Part shown: positions 52,991-62,418 of the stretch, one piece after another | How positions within the stretch are numbered: the first letter of the stretch is position 1 | How the letters are laid out: every line of letters begins with the position of its first letter | Source of the DNA: Candidatus Kapaibacterium sp. | Lineage (GTDB): Bacteria > Bacteroidota > Ignavibacteria > Kapaibacteriales > UBA7675 | Length of the DNA stretch: 64,000 nucleotides | Direction of reading: 5' to 3' | Assembly: GCA_028284775.1 (NCBI GenBank) | Contig: JANQRB010000009.1 | Coordinates: 20,875 to 84,874 of the forward strand | The notes under the pieces: generated by a model | What the model saw: only the letters and a program-made list of their open reading frames with translations | Databases searched by the model: none | What the model was told of the DNA's origin: nothing | Program-made: the position numbers and the translations under genes

Positions 52991-54532
52991 GTGAGACTCA
53001 TCTTTCGACTCTGCACCTTTCTACTGGCTGTTGGCCTTGTGACTCAGGGTTTTCAATGTTCGTCGGCGGAAATGACGAAAGGGAACATCAAGTATAATCA
53101 AGCACGGCAATCTCAGAAACAATCCGATTGGGAAGAAGCGCGGGTGGCTTACGAAGCCGAACTGTCCAAACGGCCGACCAATGGCGAAGCCTGGTTTCGC
53201 CTGGTAGATGTGCGCAAAAATCTGGGTGATTTTCCCGGTATGATCGAAGCCATGGATAAAGCCGATCAGTATTTGAAGGATAAATCCCAGCGCACGATTC
53301 TGAAACAGCTGCGCTACAATGGTTGGGTCGACGCATATAATAAAGGCTTCGAGTACGTGGACTCGACCAAAGAGTCTTCGACGATGAAGGAAAAAAAGCT
53401 CTTCGTAGACCGCGGCGACAAAATTCTCGACCTGGCACTGGGACTCAAGCCTGAAAACCCCGAGCCTTACCTGATCAAATCCTATCTCTATGACGAGATC
53501 AAAGACACGGTCCGCTATATCGAGGTGCTGGAAACCTATACCGCCGAAATCAAAGCGGCGACGGATCTGATGGCCAATAAAAATCTGCGAATCAGGGCCG
53601 AGCGCGCTTCCGCCCTGGAAAGGCTCGGTCAGCCCGATAGCAGCAGCGGCTTTAAGTACGGACGCAAGGATTCGGTGGTTTTCGATACCTACAGCAATCT
53701 CGACGGCAATCGCGTTAAAGCCTTTTACCGCAGCACCGATGACGGCCCCTTCGAACTGCGCGGCCTGCGCATCAATCTGCCGCAAAGCTGGATCGAGGCC
53801 GAACAGAATCGCTATTCAGATCTGGACGCGGCCATTTTCCCGATTCTCGCTTATAATTTCTATTATGTTAACGACTACGACAAAGCCAACAAGTACCTGA
53901 GAACGGCCCTGCAGCTTGATCCCGCCGATGAAAACGCTCTGCGCCTGCAATCGGCCATTATCGAAGAAACGGGCAGCGCCGATGATGCTCTGAACGCTCT
54001 CAAGGATCTTGTTGACAAATTTCCCGACGACAAATCATATCTCGGACAATACGGCTCGTTGCTGGCTAATTCCGAGCGCTATGACGAAGCCATTATCTAT
54101 TTCGAGAAGGCCCTGGATATCGACTCGGACTTCGATATCGCGCTCTACAATGTTGGGGCGGCCCTGAAAAACCGGGCGGGAATTGTCCAGAAGGAAGAAC
54201 GCGACAAGGCGGACGCCGACAAGGAATACGAGATCAAGAACGAGCGCTATTTCCCCGACCTGCGCAAATCGGCCGCTTACTTCGAACGCTATCGCGCCCT
54301 GCCGGGTAAAGACCGTGACTTCCAGGTGCTGGAGCAGCTCATTAATATTTATCAGGTGATCGAAGAAGAAGAAAAGACAAAAAAACTAGTGGCGGAACTT
54401 GAATCTCTGCGCTACAAATACAAGGATAATGCCGGCTACTTCGAATTCCTGGGCACCTACTATGCGAAGTCCGGCCAAACGGAAAAAGCCGAAAAAGCCT
54501 TCGCTGAGGCCGACGCTATTCGCGAGCGTTAA
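52991..54532 (+). CDS. TPR-repeat lipoprotein
   Basis: A 513-residue protein. GTG 52991 is preferred over ATG 52982 because GGAG (52978-52981) is then 9 bases away rather than touching. The signal (RLCTFLLAVGLVTQ) leads to GFQCSS, a lipobox-like Cys seen in related TPR lipoproteins of this phylum group, although Gln before Cys is not classical. TPR units span about 25-90, 290-370 and 445-505 (WEEARVAYEAELSKRPTNGEAWFR; YDEAIIYFEKALDIDSDFDIALYN in short form). It probably scaffolds an envelope complex. No specific pathway can be assigned. Confidence 0.75.
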   Translation: MRLIFRLCTFLLAVGLVTQGFQCSSAEMTKGNIKYNQARQSQKQSDWEEARVAYEAELSKRPTNGEAWFRLVDVRKNLGDFPGMIEAMDKADQYLKDKSQRTILKQLRYNGWVDAYNKGFEYVDSTKESSTMKEKKLFVDRGDKILDLALGLKPENPEPYLIKSYLYDEIKDTVRYIEVLETYTAEIKAATDLMANKNLRIRAERASALERLGQPDSSSGFKYGRKDSVVFDTYSNLDGNRVKAFYRSTDDGPFELRGLRINLPQSWIEAEQNRYSDLDAAIFPILAYNFYYVNDYDKANKYLRTALQLDPADENALRLQSAIIEETGSADDALNALKDLVDKFPDDKSYLGQYGSLLANSERYDEAIIYFEKALDIDSDFDIALYNVGAALKNRAGIVQKEERDKADADKEYEIKNERYFPDLRKSAAYFERYRALPGKDRDFQVLEQLINIYQVIEEEEKTKKLVAELESLRYKYKDNAGYFEFLGTYYAKSGQTEKAEKAFAEADAIRER

Positions 54533-54606
54533 AACGGCAAATATATTCGGTGCTTGTGCGTTAAAACAAAGCTATACCTAGAATCAATTACGCAGGAATT
54601 CCAACA

Positions 54607-54930
54607 ATGTCCGAGAACAAAGATCAGAAGCAGCAAATCAGCATCGAATTGGGTGAAAAGGAAGCCGAAGGTCTGTATTCAAATCTGGCAATCATTTCGC
54701 ATTCCTCAGCGGAGTTTATCTTTGATTTCACCAGGATTCTGCCTGGCGTCCCCAAGGCGAAAGTGCTCTCCCGTATTGTAATGACGCCGCAGCACGCTAA
54801 ATTGCTTCTGCACGCACTTCATGATAACGTGACAAAGTATGAAGGCCAGTTCGGAGAAATTTCCGTCGACAACCAGAATAATCCGCAGGGAGCGCTCCCT
54901 ATCAGCGGCGACGGCGGCAGCTTTCATTAA
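54607..54930 (+). CDS. DUF3467 protein
   Basis: A 107-residue soluble protein with the DUF3467 pattern: ISIELGEKEAEGLYSNLAII, SHSSAEFIFDFTRILPGVPKAKV, and RIVMTPQHAKLLLHALHDN. These small proteins are widespread and conserved in Bacteroidota and related phyla; their function is not established. The quoted pieces are parts of one continuous domain covering residues 10-85, and the tail is Asn/Gly-rich. An intrinsic terminator follows. Confidence 0.9.
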   Translation: MSENKDQKQQISIELGEKEAEGLYSNLAIISHSSAEFIFDFTRILPGVPKAKVLSRIVMTPQHAKLLLHALHDNVTKYEGQFGEISVDNQNNPQGALPISGDGGSFH

Positions 54931-54961
54931 GAACCTGATAACAGGCCGGCAATGCAGAATC

Positions 54962-55000
54962 AGAGGCGGGCATCGCATTGATGTCGGCCTCTTTTTTTTT
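54962..55000 (+). terminator. Intrinsic terminator after the DUF3467 gene
   Basis: AGAGGC (54962-54967) pairs with GCCTCT (54987-54992), continued inward by CATC/GATG with a wobble and one mismatch around a GCATT loop, and followed by nine T (54992-55000). It lies 31 bases after the stop. Confidence 0.85.
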
Positions 55001-55079
55001 GCGCCTGCCGGCGGCTGTTTCCCGGTACGTACATTCCTGTAAGCACAACCTTGTAACATCGAATTTCAGGTAGCGGGCC

Positions 55080-56792
55080 ATGCACACGGGCAATTTTGTA
55101 TTAACACTGCATTCACACTTACCCTATGTCTTGCACCACGGCGATTGGCCCCACGGCACGGATTGGCTCTGTGAGGCGGTCGCCGAATCCTATATTCCAC
55201 TGTTAAACGTTTTCAATGAGCTGCTTGATGATGGAGTGCGACCGGGGATCACCATCAGCCTGTCGCCGGTCCTCTGCGAACAGATCGCGCATCCTGAGTT
55301 TCCCGAGCTCTTTCTGAATTATTGTCGCAACCGCGTGCAGGCCGCCCGGGAAGACGCGCGACACTTTGAACACAGCGAGGAAGAACTGCACTATCAGCCG
55401 CTCGCCAAATTTTGGGAGAAGTGGTATTCTTCACGCGCGCGGGATTTCGATCAACGCTACGGTCGCGATGTTATCGCTGCTTTCGCTGCCTTGCAGGAAA
55501 GCGAGGCCATTGAGATCATTACCTGCGGCGCAACGCACGGCTATTATCCCTTACTGGCCGAAGACAAAAGTATACGTCTGCAAATGCGGGTCGCCTCCGC
55601 GAATTATCGCAAGCATTTTGGCCGGAATCCGAACGGCGCCTGGCTGCCGGAGTGTGCGTACCGACCCGCCTATCCCTGGCGCAGTTATCTGCCGATCGAC
55701 CCCTATCAGCAGGAACGTCCGCGACCGGCTGTCGAGCAGCTGCTCGCCGACGAGGGAATCGAATATTTCTTCGTCGACCAGCACATGTTCGAACGCAGCA
55801 CGGCGCTGGGCCTGCTGACGGAGGAAGGCGAGCGCTTCGTTTCGGTCCACGCCGATGATTTTCAATCGACGCCCTGGAACTTCGATCCGACAGCTCTTTC
55901 CGTCTTCCGGATCGTCTCCGGCCATGAGCCGCCCGAGGGAAATGCTGTGGCCTTCGCGCGCCATCAGGATATCGCCATGCAGGTCTGGAGCGGCGAATCG
56001 GGCTATCCCGGCGATCCGGACTACCTCGATTTTCACAAGAAGTATTTTCGCTCTAATCTGCGCTACTGGCGAGTGACGGACAATAATGCCGACATGCAGT
56101 ACAAGCAGCCCTACGTCCCTGTCTGGACGCGCGATAAAATCGAGCTGAACGCCCACCACTTTATTCAGAGCGTTGAGGGCAGCCTGAGTCATTACCGACA
56201 GCACACGGGCAGGGAAGGCAGCCTGTGCGTCACCTTCGATACGGAGTTGTTCGGGCACTGGTGGTTCGAGGGACCGGCATTTATCAAAGCCGTACTGCGC
56301 GGGCTGCATGAATCGCCTTTTGTGAATGCCGTTACCGCCGGGGAGCAGGTGCGTCATTACAAACCGCGTGAAATCGTCAGTCTGCCGGAGGGTTCCTGGG
56401 GCGAGGGCGGCCACCACAAGGTATGGATGAATGACCATACCAAGTGGATGTGGTACCTGATTTATCAGTCCGAGAAGCGCTTCGACGATCTCACGACGCG
56501 TCTGACCTCGGGAGCGGTCGATGCGGAACTGCGCCGGATTCTCAACCAGGCCTTGCGCGAACTAATGCTCTTACAGGCTTCCGACTGGGAATTTCTGGTG
56601 AGTACCTTTTCCGCCAAGGATTACGCCGAACGCCGCTTTTCCTGTCATCATTCGGATTTCTCCCGCCTGTGCGACCTGGCGGAGGCATATGCCGACGGGA
56701 CGAAGCTCGGGGCGGAAGATGAGCATTTTCTGGACGAGACCGAACAGCGGAATAGTCTCTTTCGCGAATTGGAGTTCGAAAGCTGGGCCTAG
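55080..56792 (+). CDS. GH57 1,4-alpha-glucan branching enzyme
   Basis: A 570-residue glycoside hydrolase family 57 enzyme. FVLTLHSHLPYVLHHGDWPHG is the N-terminal conserved region; GAWLPECAY holds the catalytic nucleophile E191; TFDTELFGHWW holds the acid/base D387; and the C-terminal helical domain (about 460-570) is the DUF1957-type module. The combination fits glucan branching enzymes that form alpha-1,6 bonds in glycogen. It is cytoplasmic, with no signal peptide. The preceding gene is terminated, so it has its own promoter in the 80-base gap after 55000. Confidence 0.9.
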   Translation: MHTGNFVLTLHSHLPYVLHHGDWPHGTDWLCEAVAESYIPLLNVFNELLDDGVRPGITISLSPVLCEQIAHPEFPELFLNYCRNRVQAAREDARHFEHSEEELHYQPLAKFWEKWYSSRARDFDQRYGRDVIAAFAALQESEAIEIITCGATHGYYPLLAEDKSIRLQMRVASANYRKHFGRNPNGAWLPECAYRPAYPWRSYLPIDPYQQERPRPAVEQLLADEGIEYFFVDQHMFERSTALGLLTEEGERFVSVHADDFQSTPWNFDPTALSVFRIVSGHEPPEGNAVAFARHQDIAMQVWSGESGYPGDPDYLDFHKKYFRSNLRYWRVTDNNADMQYKQPYVPVWTRDKIELNAHHFIQSVEGSLSHYRQHTGREGSLCVTFDTELFGHWWFEGPAFIKAVLRGLHESPFVNAVTAGEQVRHYKPREIVSLPEGSWGEGGHHKVWMNDHTKWMWYLIYQSEKRFDDLTTRLTSGAVDAELRRILNQALRELMLLQASDWEFLVSTFSAKDYAERRFSCHHSDFSRLCDLAEAYADGTKLGAEDEHFLDETEQRNSLFRELEFESWA

Positions 56793-57021
56793 CGGAGCTT
56801 CCGAGCCGGGACGCTTTTGGTTTTTGCTTCTATGCGCTTTGTTTTAATTTTGTGAATTGATCAGAGCGATGGTCCTTCCAGGGGCAGCGTTTTGGGCATA
56901 GGCGCCTCTGCCTTCGTTCTTTGCGGAATGTTCGTGCAAACCATTTACCTACATCCACAATTCACAGCTTTTACAGAAACTTGTCCGCGACGGCAAGATT
57001 GAGCTTTTCTGTTTAAGGGCT

Positions 57022-57567
57022 TTGACTGATTACCTACATTTGACTGAAAAGCTATTGTTGACGATTCGCGAAATACAGGAAAGCGATGCCGAGGCTTTCA
57101 TCGCACTGCTCGTGCAAGTGTCGGGAGAGACGCAATTTCTTTTGCTGGAGCCGGATGAGCTGAACCGCGACCCCGGGTCGGTGCGTCAGTTGATTCGCAA
57201 TTATCGATCGACGGATCATTCGACGATTTTCGTTGCGGAAGACGAAGGTCGGCTGTTAGGCTATGTGAGTACGCTCGGCGAACCGTACCGCCGCGTCCGT
57301 CATCGGGTGACGGTGCCCGCCATCGCCGTGCGACAGGAAGAGTGGGGCAAGGGGATCGGCACGGCGCTGCTGAATGGGCTGGTGACCTGGGCGCGCAGCC
57401 ACGGTGTTCTGCGAATCGAGGTATCGGTCATAACCAAAAACGAGCGCGCCGTTAATCTTTTCCGCAATCGTGGCTTCGACATCGAAGGGGTAAAGCTACA
57501 TGCGGTACGGCTGGGCAATCGCCTGGTCGATGAATATCTCCTGGTGAAATTTATGGATGACGACTAG
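57022..57567 (+). CDS. GNAT-family N-acetyltransferase
   Basis: A 181-residue GNAT protein if TTG 57022 is used; AAGGG is only 2-3 bases upstream, and TTG 57040 is an alternative. Core motifs: TIREIQESDAEAFIAL start, VPAIAVRQEEWGKGIGTALLNGLVTWAR with the acetyl-CoA pyrophosphate loop (QEEWGKGIG), and NERAVNLFRNRGFDIEG near the end. The acceptor substrate is unknown. It is followed 30 bases later by a Tat-exported oxidoreductase. Confidence 0.88.
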   Translation: MTDYLHLTEKLLLTIREIQESDAEAFIALLVQVSGETQFLLLEPDELNRDPGSVRQLIRNYRSTDHSTIFVAEDEGRLLGYVSTLGEPYRRVRHRVTVPAIAVRQEEWGKGIGTALLNGLVTWARSHGVLRIEVSVITKNERAVNLFRNRGFDIEGVKLHAVRLGNRLVDEYLLVKFMDDD

Positions 57568-57597
57568 CAATCGCTCCAGCGCTATCATGTGAATCAT

Positions 57598-58980
57598 ATG
57601 AAGAATCTTTCACGTCGAGAGTTCCTTAAATCAGCGGCTTTATGGACTGCGGGCGGAATTGCGCTGCCCGGCCTTGCCGCTTGTTCGAAGGACAACCTTC
57701 TCTTTGCCGATAAAGAATACAATGGCCGCGTGGTGATCGTCGGCGCCGGCGTAGCCGGATTGTATGCGGCCCTTCTCCTGCAGCGACATGGTGCGCAGGT
57801 CACGATACTGGAAGCATCGCCCGTCTATGGCGGTCGTATTCGCAAGCTGGATGGCTTTGCCGATCGTACGATTGATCTGGGCGCAGACCTCGTGCAGGGA
57901 CGTCAGTCGATACTTTTCGATCTCCTGCGCAGCCGCGGCGACGAGGCCTCGCTGGTAGCGGACGCCGGTATCGGGCGCTATCTGCACGGCGACAGCCTGT
58001 TGACGGAGGAGGACTTCTCTGCTCTGCCGGGCGCTCAGCCGGTGTTAGACATTTTGTTAGGCTCGCTCGGCAGCTATCGCGGTCTTGACATTACCCTGAC
58101 GGACTATGCCGAGCGAATCGGCGTCAGCGCAGAATTTCTTAACATCGTCGACTATTTTGCCGGCACCCAGGGCACCTCGCCCGAGCGCCTGGGCGTGCGC
58201 AGTTACGCGCAGGACATCCGCTCGAGAACCCAGGGCAGCGGCGCCTGGCGATTGCAGGGCTCCCTGTATGATGTTATAGATGATGCCATTGTCGCGCCGC
58301 TGCGCGAGCGCATTATGCTGAATCGGCAGGTTACGCGCATCGATTACAGCGGCGACACCATAGTTGTGAGCGACGCCGAGGGCGACGAGCATTCGGCCGA
58401 TCAGGTAATTGTCGCCGTGCCGCTGACAATCCTGCAGCGCGGCGATATCGAATTTGTGCCGGGCTTTTCCTCGCTGAAGCAATGGGGTATCGATCATATC
58501 GGTATGGATGCCGGCATTCAAATTGTGATGCGTTTCAGTGATCGCTTCTGGCCGCGCGGCAAAATCATCGGCGGCGAGCGCTGCCCGGAATATCTGGATC
58601 CGCTGCAGGACCGCGAATCCAACGACGCCGTCCTGATGGGCAAGGCCGCCGGCCTCAAAGCCGAGTTCCTCAGTACGCAGGGGGCGGCGGCCGTTGACAT
58701 CCTCCTTGAAGAACTCGATCGGATGTTCGGCGGCAACAGCGCCAGCTCCACTCTGGTCGACAGCTTCATAATGGATTGGTCGAAAGAACAGTTTATCGGC
58801 GGCAGCGTTTCTTATGCGCCCCTGGGAATGCTCAGCGCGCGTGTCAATCTCGCGACGCCGATTCCCGGACGGATCTTTTTCGCAGGCGAAGCGAGCAATT
58901 TCAACGGACATCACGGAACGGTGCACGGTGCAATGGAAACAGGCTACCGGGCGGCAATCGAAGTAATCTCAATGGCCTGA
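57598..58980 (+). CDS. Tat-exported FAD-dependent amine oxidase-like lipoprotein
   Basis: A 460-residue flavoprotein starting at ATG 57598 (GTG 57589 possible). The N-terminus has a twin-arginine signal SRREFLKSA, a hydrophobic stretch and GLAAC, so it is probably exported folded and lipid-anchored. The dinucleotide-binding VVIVGAGVAGLYAALLL starts near residue 45 and is followed by ILEASPVYGGRI and DLGADLVQG, with the C-terminal FAD motif GRIFFAGEASNF. These are the features of the flavin amine oxidase superfamily (monoamine or polyamine oxidase-like). The substrate is not evident. Confidence 0.88.
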   Translation: MKNLSRREFLKSAALWTAGGIALPGLAACSKDNLLFADKEYNGRVVIVGAGVAGLYAALLLQRHGAQVTILEASPVYGGRIRKLDGFADRTIDLGADLVQGRQSILFDLLRSRGDEASLVADAGIGRYLHGDSLLTEEDFSALPGAQPVLDILLGSLGSYRGLDITLTDYAERIGVSAEFLNIVDYFAGTQGTSPERLGVRSYAQDIRSRTQGSGAWRLQGSLYDVIDDAIVAPLRERIMLNRQVTRIDYSGDTIVVSDAEGDEHSADQVIVAVPLTILQRGDIEFVPGFSSLKQWGIDHIGMDAGIQIVMRFSDRFWPRGKIIGGERCPEYLDPLQDRESNDAVLMGKAAGLKAEFLSTQGAAAVDILLEELDRMFGGNSASSTLVDSFIMDWSKEQFIGGSVSYAPLGMLSARVNLATPIPGRIFFAGEASNFNGHHGTVHGAMETGYRAAIEVISMA

Positions 58981-58994
58981 TTCGCGGGAACAGC

Positions 58995-59726
58995 ATGAAA
59001 AAATTCACTCTGCTACTTTGTCTGCTGCTTGGCTGCCAGTTTACCGCTCTCCGGGCACAGCCGGAGATCGGCATCGGCGCTGGTTACTCCTGGCTGGAAG
59101 CGGAAGAGTGGGACAATATACTGCAGACCTACAATTTCAGCCGTCCCTGGCTGGAGGAAGAGCAGACATTGCCGGGAGGCGGATTACAGGTCGCGGGCCA
59201 GGTGCTTTTGCCCGCCGATCATGGCATCAAAATCGGAGCTTTGGTTTCCTATGCAACGCACAGCAGTGAAGCGCGTCTATTCGCAGTTGCGCCCGGTACG
59301 CGAAGTATAGATTTCACCGTGCTTTCCGCCTCGCTATTGCTTGAATTTCATCCCTTTATTATGGCTGACAGCGCCGCCGCCGCCGGAGCGGAAGTAGGCG
59401 ATTGGTATTACGACTTTTTTCTCGAGTTGGGCGGCGGCTTCGCTTCGGTGCAATTTGATGCCGAGTTGCAGACCGGCGACCCGCAGCCCGATCAGACTTC
59501 GCTCAGCAGCAGCGGCAGCGGCTTCGACCTGCTGATCGGCGGCGGTTATGCCTTCCACCTCGCCACGGGCTTCGACCTCCGGCCATACTTTCGACTCCAC
59601 TGGATGCCGGGGATCGCCATCGAAGGTTTGGCGCTTGATATTCACAATTCGAATGAAGTCGGCCTGCAGAACGAATCTACTGTGTTGCAGGTGGATTCAG
59701 GCCTGCAACTGCGCTATCATTTTTGA
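58995..59726 (+). CDS. Outer-membrane beta-barrel protein
   Basis: A 243-residue protein from ATG 58995, 14 bases after the oxidase stop; an upstream open frame inside the oxidase is not used. It has a signal peptide (LLLCLLLGCQFTALRAQ) and then alternating strands with Gly/aromatic pattern (GIGAGYSWLEAEEWD, GGGLQVAGQVLL, LELGGGFASVQFDAEL, FDLLIGGGYAFHL) ending in the aromatic terminus LQLRYHF, a classic C-terminal barrel signal. About eight to ten strands are likely, as in small OmpA-barrel/OprF-like porins. Function unknown. Confidence 0.75.
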   Translation: MKKFTLLLCLLLGCQFTALRAQPEIGIGAGYSWLEAEEWDNILQTYNFSRPWLEEEQTLPGGGLQVAGQVLLPADHGIKIGALVSYATHSSEARLFAVAPGTRSIDFTVLSASLLLEFHPFIMADSAAAAGAEVGDWYYDFFLELGGGFASVQFDAELQTGDPQPDQTSLSSSGSGFDLLIGGGYAFHLATGFDLRPYFRLHWMPGIAIEGLALDIHNSNEVGLQNESTVLQVDSGLQLRYHF

Positions 59727-59970
59727 ACTGTTTCCCCCACCGCCGTCTCAATGCAGCCGTCCCGCGCAGGACAATTATCCACTTGGAAAAGTGGGTATTT
59801 TTCGCATTATTTCCCCTCCACAAGAAGTGAGTATCGGACTGACTGCACTGCTTTGATCCGGATAGATACTCGCTCTATAACTATAATCGCCTGTACGGGG
59901 TGTTTGTGCGGATCGTTCCCAAACACTCTTTTTTGCATTGTCAGCAATTCGAATTCAGGAGTTTAGTGTC

Positions 59971-60249
59971 GTGTTTAAGTCACTGTATGTCGGCAATCTG
60001 CCCTTTGACGTCGTCGAGAAAGAGATACGGGATATGTTCGCTACGTATGGAAGAGTTAATTCCGTTAAGTTGATTATGGATCGTGAGACAGGCAAATTCC
60101 GCGGCTATGCCTTCGTCGAGATGGAACGGGAGGACGCATTTACCGCCCTGGAAGAGTTGAATGGCGCCGAATTCGGCGGTCGGATATTACGGATCAACGA
60201 AGCGCATGATAACCGCTCGCCCCAAGGCAACCGCCGTCGCGAGTGGTAA
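59971..60249 (+). CDS. RRM-type RNA-binding protein
   Basis: A 92-residue single RRM protein starting with GTG 59971, with AGGAG 9 bases upstream. RNP2 is LYVGNLPFD near the N-terminus; RNP1 is KFRGYAFVEM around residue 42. A short basic tail (SPQGNRRREW) follows. Bacterial proteins of this type bind single-stranded RNA and are often cold-induced. A 245-base upstream leader without a gene could carry a regulatory element, but no specific structure is seen. Confidence 0.93.
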   Translation: MFKSLYVGNLPFDVVEKEIRDMFATYGRVNSVKLIMDRETGKFRGYAFVEMEREDAFTALEELNGAEFGGRILRINEAHDNRSPQGNRRREW

Positions 60250-60541
60250 TTGCAGCTACTGAGGGGCTTGGCGATATTTCTCTGAAGCCGCATCCTGCAT
60301 GAATTTAGCGGCACGGCAGCTGAACACCTTTCCGGAGCATCGGCTTTCGCAATGATTCGGTGAAGGGCGGCCTGCATTTTGCCCCACACGTTATCAACAT
60401 CGACATTATCAGGATGGCGTGCAGCATCTGTAAATTTTTCTCGTTATGCCTCGTCGGATTCCCGATCCTCACGCCTTGCCGGGAAAGACGAATCTTGTAA
60501 ATTGAAGCTTTGCAGCAGTACAGCCGACTAAACAGGCACTA
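60250..60541. other. Intergenic region after the RRM gene
   Basis: This 292-base stretch (325 if the next gene starts at 60575) contains no supported gene. A minus-strand frame at 60105-60389 overlaps the RRM gene and is rejected. No strong hairpin terminator was found. Confidence 0.35.
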
Positions 60542-60574
60542 TTGCCATTTTCGATATCTGCCCAGGAGAGAAAA

Positions 60575-61222
60575 CTGACCGTCTTCAGCCCGCAGCGAAT
60601 CCGGATCCTTGTCTCAGCCGCTTTGTGCCTGATCATACTTGACGTCCTGAGCGGCGGTGCAGGTGTCCAGGCCGATCAGGCTCCCGCGGCCGAATCTGCG
60701 AGCGCTGCCGATTCATCAACTGAGCTTCAGGGGTCCGAACAAGCGACCGAGTTTGTTCCGATCGGGCATTTTGGCGCGATGATCATAACCGTGATCATCG
60801 TTATTGTCAGTGTTCTGGTTCACTATGAAGGATTGGGTTTCCTCACCAGACGCCTGGCGAATATTCGAATGCGACGCCGTCTTAAAGTCCTGATCGGCAT
60901 CCTCGGAATTTTTGCGGTCCACATCGTCGAGATCTGGATATTTGCCCTCGGTTATTATTTTATGGACGGACGCGAGGGCCTCGGCTCACTGCTTAACACG
61001 GCCAGCGACGACGTTTTTGAATACGCCTACTATTCCGCTGTTACCTACAGCACTCTGGGCTTCGGCGACATAACCCCGATCGGCCCTCTCCGTTTTCTGA
61101 CAGCTATGGAAGCGCTCTGCGGTCTTGTGCTGATTACCTGGTCAGCTTCATTTACCTATCTTGAAATGGAACGCTACTGGAAGATTTCGGATGACGACAG
61201 CGATACTCTCAAAGGCAACTGA
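60575..61222 (+). CDS. Two-transmembrane ion channel protein
   Basis: A 215-residue protein if CTG 60575 is the start (AGGAGAG 4-8 bases upstream); TTG 60542 gives 226 residues but has no ribosome binding site. A signal-like hydrophobic segment (RILVSAALCLIILDVL) and a Ser/Ala-rich linker precede transmembrane helices at about 75-98 (MIITVIIVIVSVLVHY), 120-145 and 175-200. The pore motif TYSTLGFGDITP sits between the last two, a variant of the potassium filter TVGYGD. It resembles Ion_trans_2 family channels. It overlaps the next gene by 32 bases. Confidence 0.75.
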   Translation: MTVFSPQRIRILVSAALCLIILDVLSGGAGVQADQAPAAESASAADSSTELQGSEQATEFVPIGHFGAMIITVIIVIVSVLVHYEGLGFLTRRLANIRMRRRLKVLIGILGIFAVHIVEIWIFALGYYFMDGREGLGSLLNTASDDVFEYAYYSAVTYSTLGFGDITPIGPLRFLTAMEALCGLVLITWSASFTYLEMERYWKISDDDSDTLKGN

Positions 61223-61898
61223 GGCCGACGCAGCGGCGGCGCGCAATGTACTCTTCGATCTGGACGGCACCCTGCTTAACTCCAGTCCCGGCATTATCGG
61301 CGGCTTTAGCTATGCTCTGCGTCACTTGGGATATCCGGCGGAAAAAGAGGAAAGGCTGCGATCGATTATCGGCGCGCCGCTCAGCGATTGTTTTCGCCAG
61401 CTGATACCCGGTATTAGTGAGGAGGAGCTGCGCGAAGCCCTTCGATTATATCGCCTGTACTACGCCGAGCGCGGCGAGCGGGAAGCAGAGATTTATCCGG
61501 GTGTTATGACAATGCTCGCCCGTCTGCGTGAGCTGCGTTGTCGTCTCTTTGTCGCGACGGCGAAACCACAGCCGATTGCCGCGGCAATGTTAAGGTATTT
61601 TCGGCTTGCCGCCTTTTTCGAAGCGATCGTCGGATCCAGGCTCGATGGCAGTCTTATCCACAAAAGCGCCATCATCGAACTCACCATGCGGCAGGCAGCG
61701 CTGGACCCCGGCCGTTCAATCCTGATCGGCGATCGACATCATGACATGCATGGGGCCCGTGAGCAAAAAATCGGGAGTATCGGTGTTACCTATGGCTTCG
61801 GCGCGGCGGAAGAATTGCGAGCTGCCGGCGCCATAATGCTTTGCGATCATGCCTCAGATATTCCCTGCATGGTATCAAATTATCCGGAGCAGATCTAA
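61191..61898 (+). CDS. HAD-superfamily phosphatase, phosphoglycolate phosphatase-like
   Basis: A 235-residue HAD hydrolase from ATG 61191, starting within the channel gene. Motif I VLFDLDGTLLNSSPGI holds the nucleophile Asp, motif II is FVATAKP, the Lys is in LIHKSAI, and motif III/IV is ILIGDRHHDMHGA. A helical cap lies between motifs I and II. This layout matches phosphoglycolate phosphatase/5'-nucleotidase-like HAD proteins. Its stop overlaps the next ATG by one base (TAATG). Confidence 0.9.
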   Translation: MTTAILSKATEADAAAARNVLFDLDGTLLNSSPGIIGGFSYALRHLGYPAEKEERLRSIIGAPLSDCFRQLIPGISEEELREALRLYRLYYAERGEREAEIYPGVMTMLARLRELRCRLFVATAKPQPIAAAMLRYFRLAAFFEAIVGSRLDGSLIHKSAIIELTMRQAALDPGRSILIGDRHHDMHGAREQKIGSIGVTYGFGAAEELRAAGAIMLCDHASDIPCMVSNYPEQI

Positions 61899-62305
61899 TG
61901 GCCGCAGGTTACTCGCAGCGCAGCCTCGTGCAGAAACTCGGCATTAAGCCCGGCACGCGCATTATTATTCTCAATCCGCCTCCTGCTTACGAGAACACGC
62001 TGGGACCCTTGCCTGAAGGGCTGGAAATCAGGCAGCGACTGAGCGGCAGTTTCGATTTCATCCAATTCTTCGCAAGCGAATACGCCGACCTGGCACGGCG
62101 TTTACTCAAGCTCAAGACGGCGCTTGCCAAGAGTGGGATGTTGTGGATTTCTTGGCCCAAAAAAGCTTCCAAGGTCGACTCGGATATCACGGAAGACCGC
62201 GTGCGTGCTCTTGCCCTGCAGCATGGCCTCGTCGATGTCAAGGTCTGCGCGGTCGACGAGACATGGTCGGGCCTGAAACTGGTGTATCGGCTGAAAGATC
62301 GCTGA
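61898..62305 (+). CDS. DUF3052 family protein
   Basis: A 135-residue soluble protein whose ATG uses the last base of the preceding stop (TAATG), so it is translationally coupled. It begins AGYSQRSLVQKLGIKPGTRIIILNPP and has a central DFIQFFASEYADLARRLL and GMLWISWPKKASKVDSDITE, matching the DUF3052 family. It has no known function, and some members lie near chorismate or nucleic acid enzymes. Coupling to the HAD phosphatase suggests shared use. Confidence 0.82.
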   Translation: MAAGYSQRSLVQKLGIKPGTRIIILNPPPAYENTLGPLPEGLEIRQRLSGSFDFIQFFASEYADLARRLLKLKTALAKSGMLWISWPKKASKVDSDITEDRVRALALQHGLVDVKVCAVDETWSGLKLVYRLKDR

Positions 62306-62418
62306 AGGCGCTGCCGACTTTTGCCGGGCCGATTTCTTTTGTACTTTGCCGATCCCTGTCGCTAAACACTGCCTTAGCTTCATTTTAGTACACAATCGCA
62401 ATCTATGGCGGAAGAGCG

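Noticed and set aside
55551..56438. 295-codon minus-strand frame
   Set aside because: Antisense shadow of the GH57 enzyme with catalytic motifs on the + strand.
58057..58926. 289-codon minus-strand frame
   Set aside because: Antisense shadow of the FAD-dependent oxidase.
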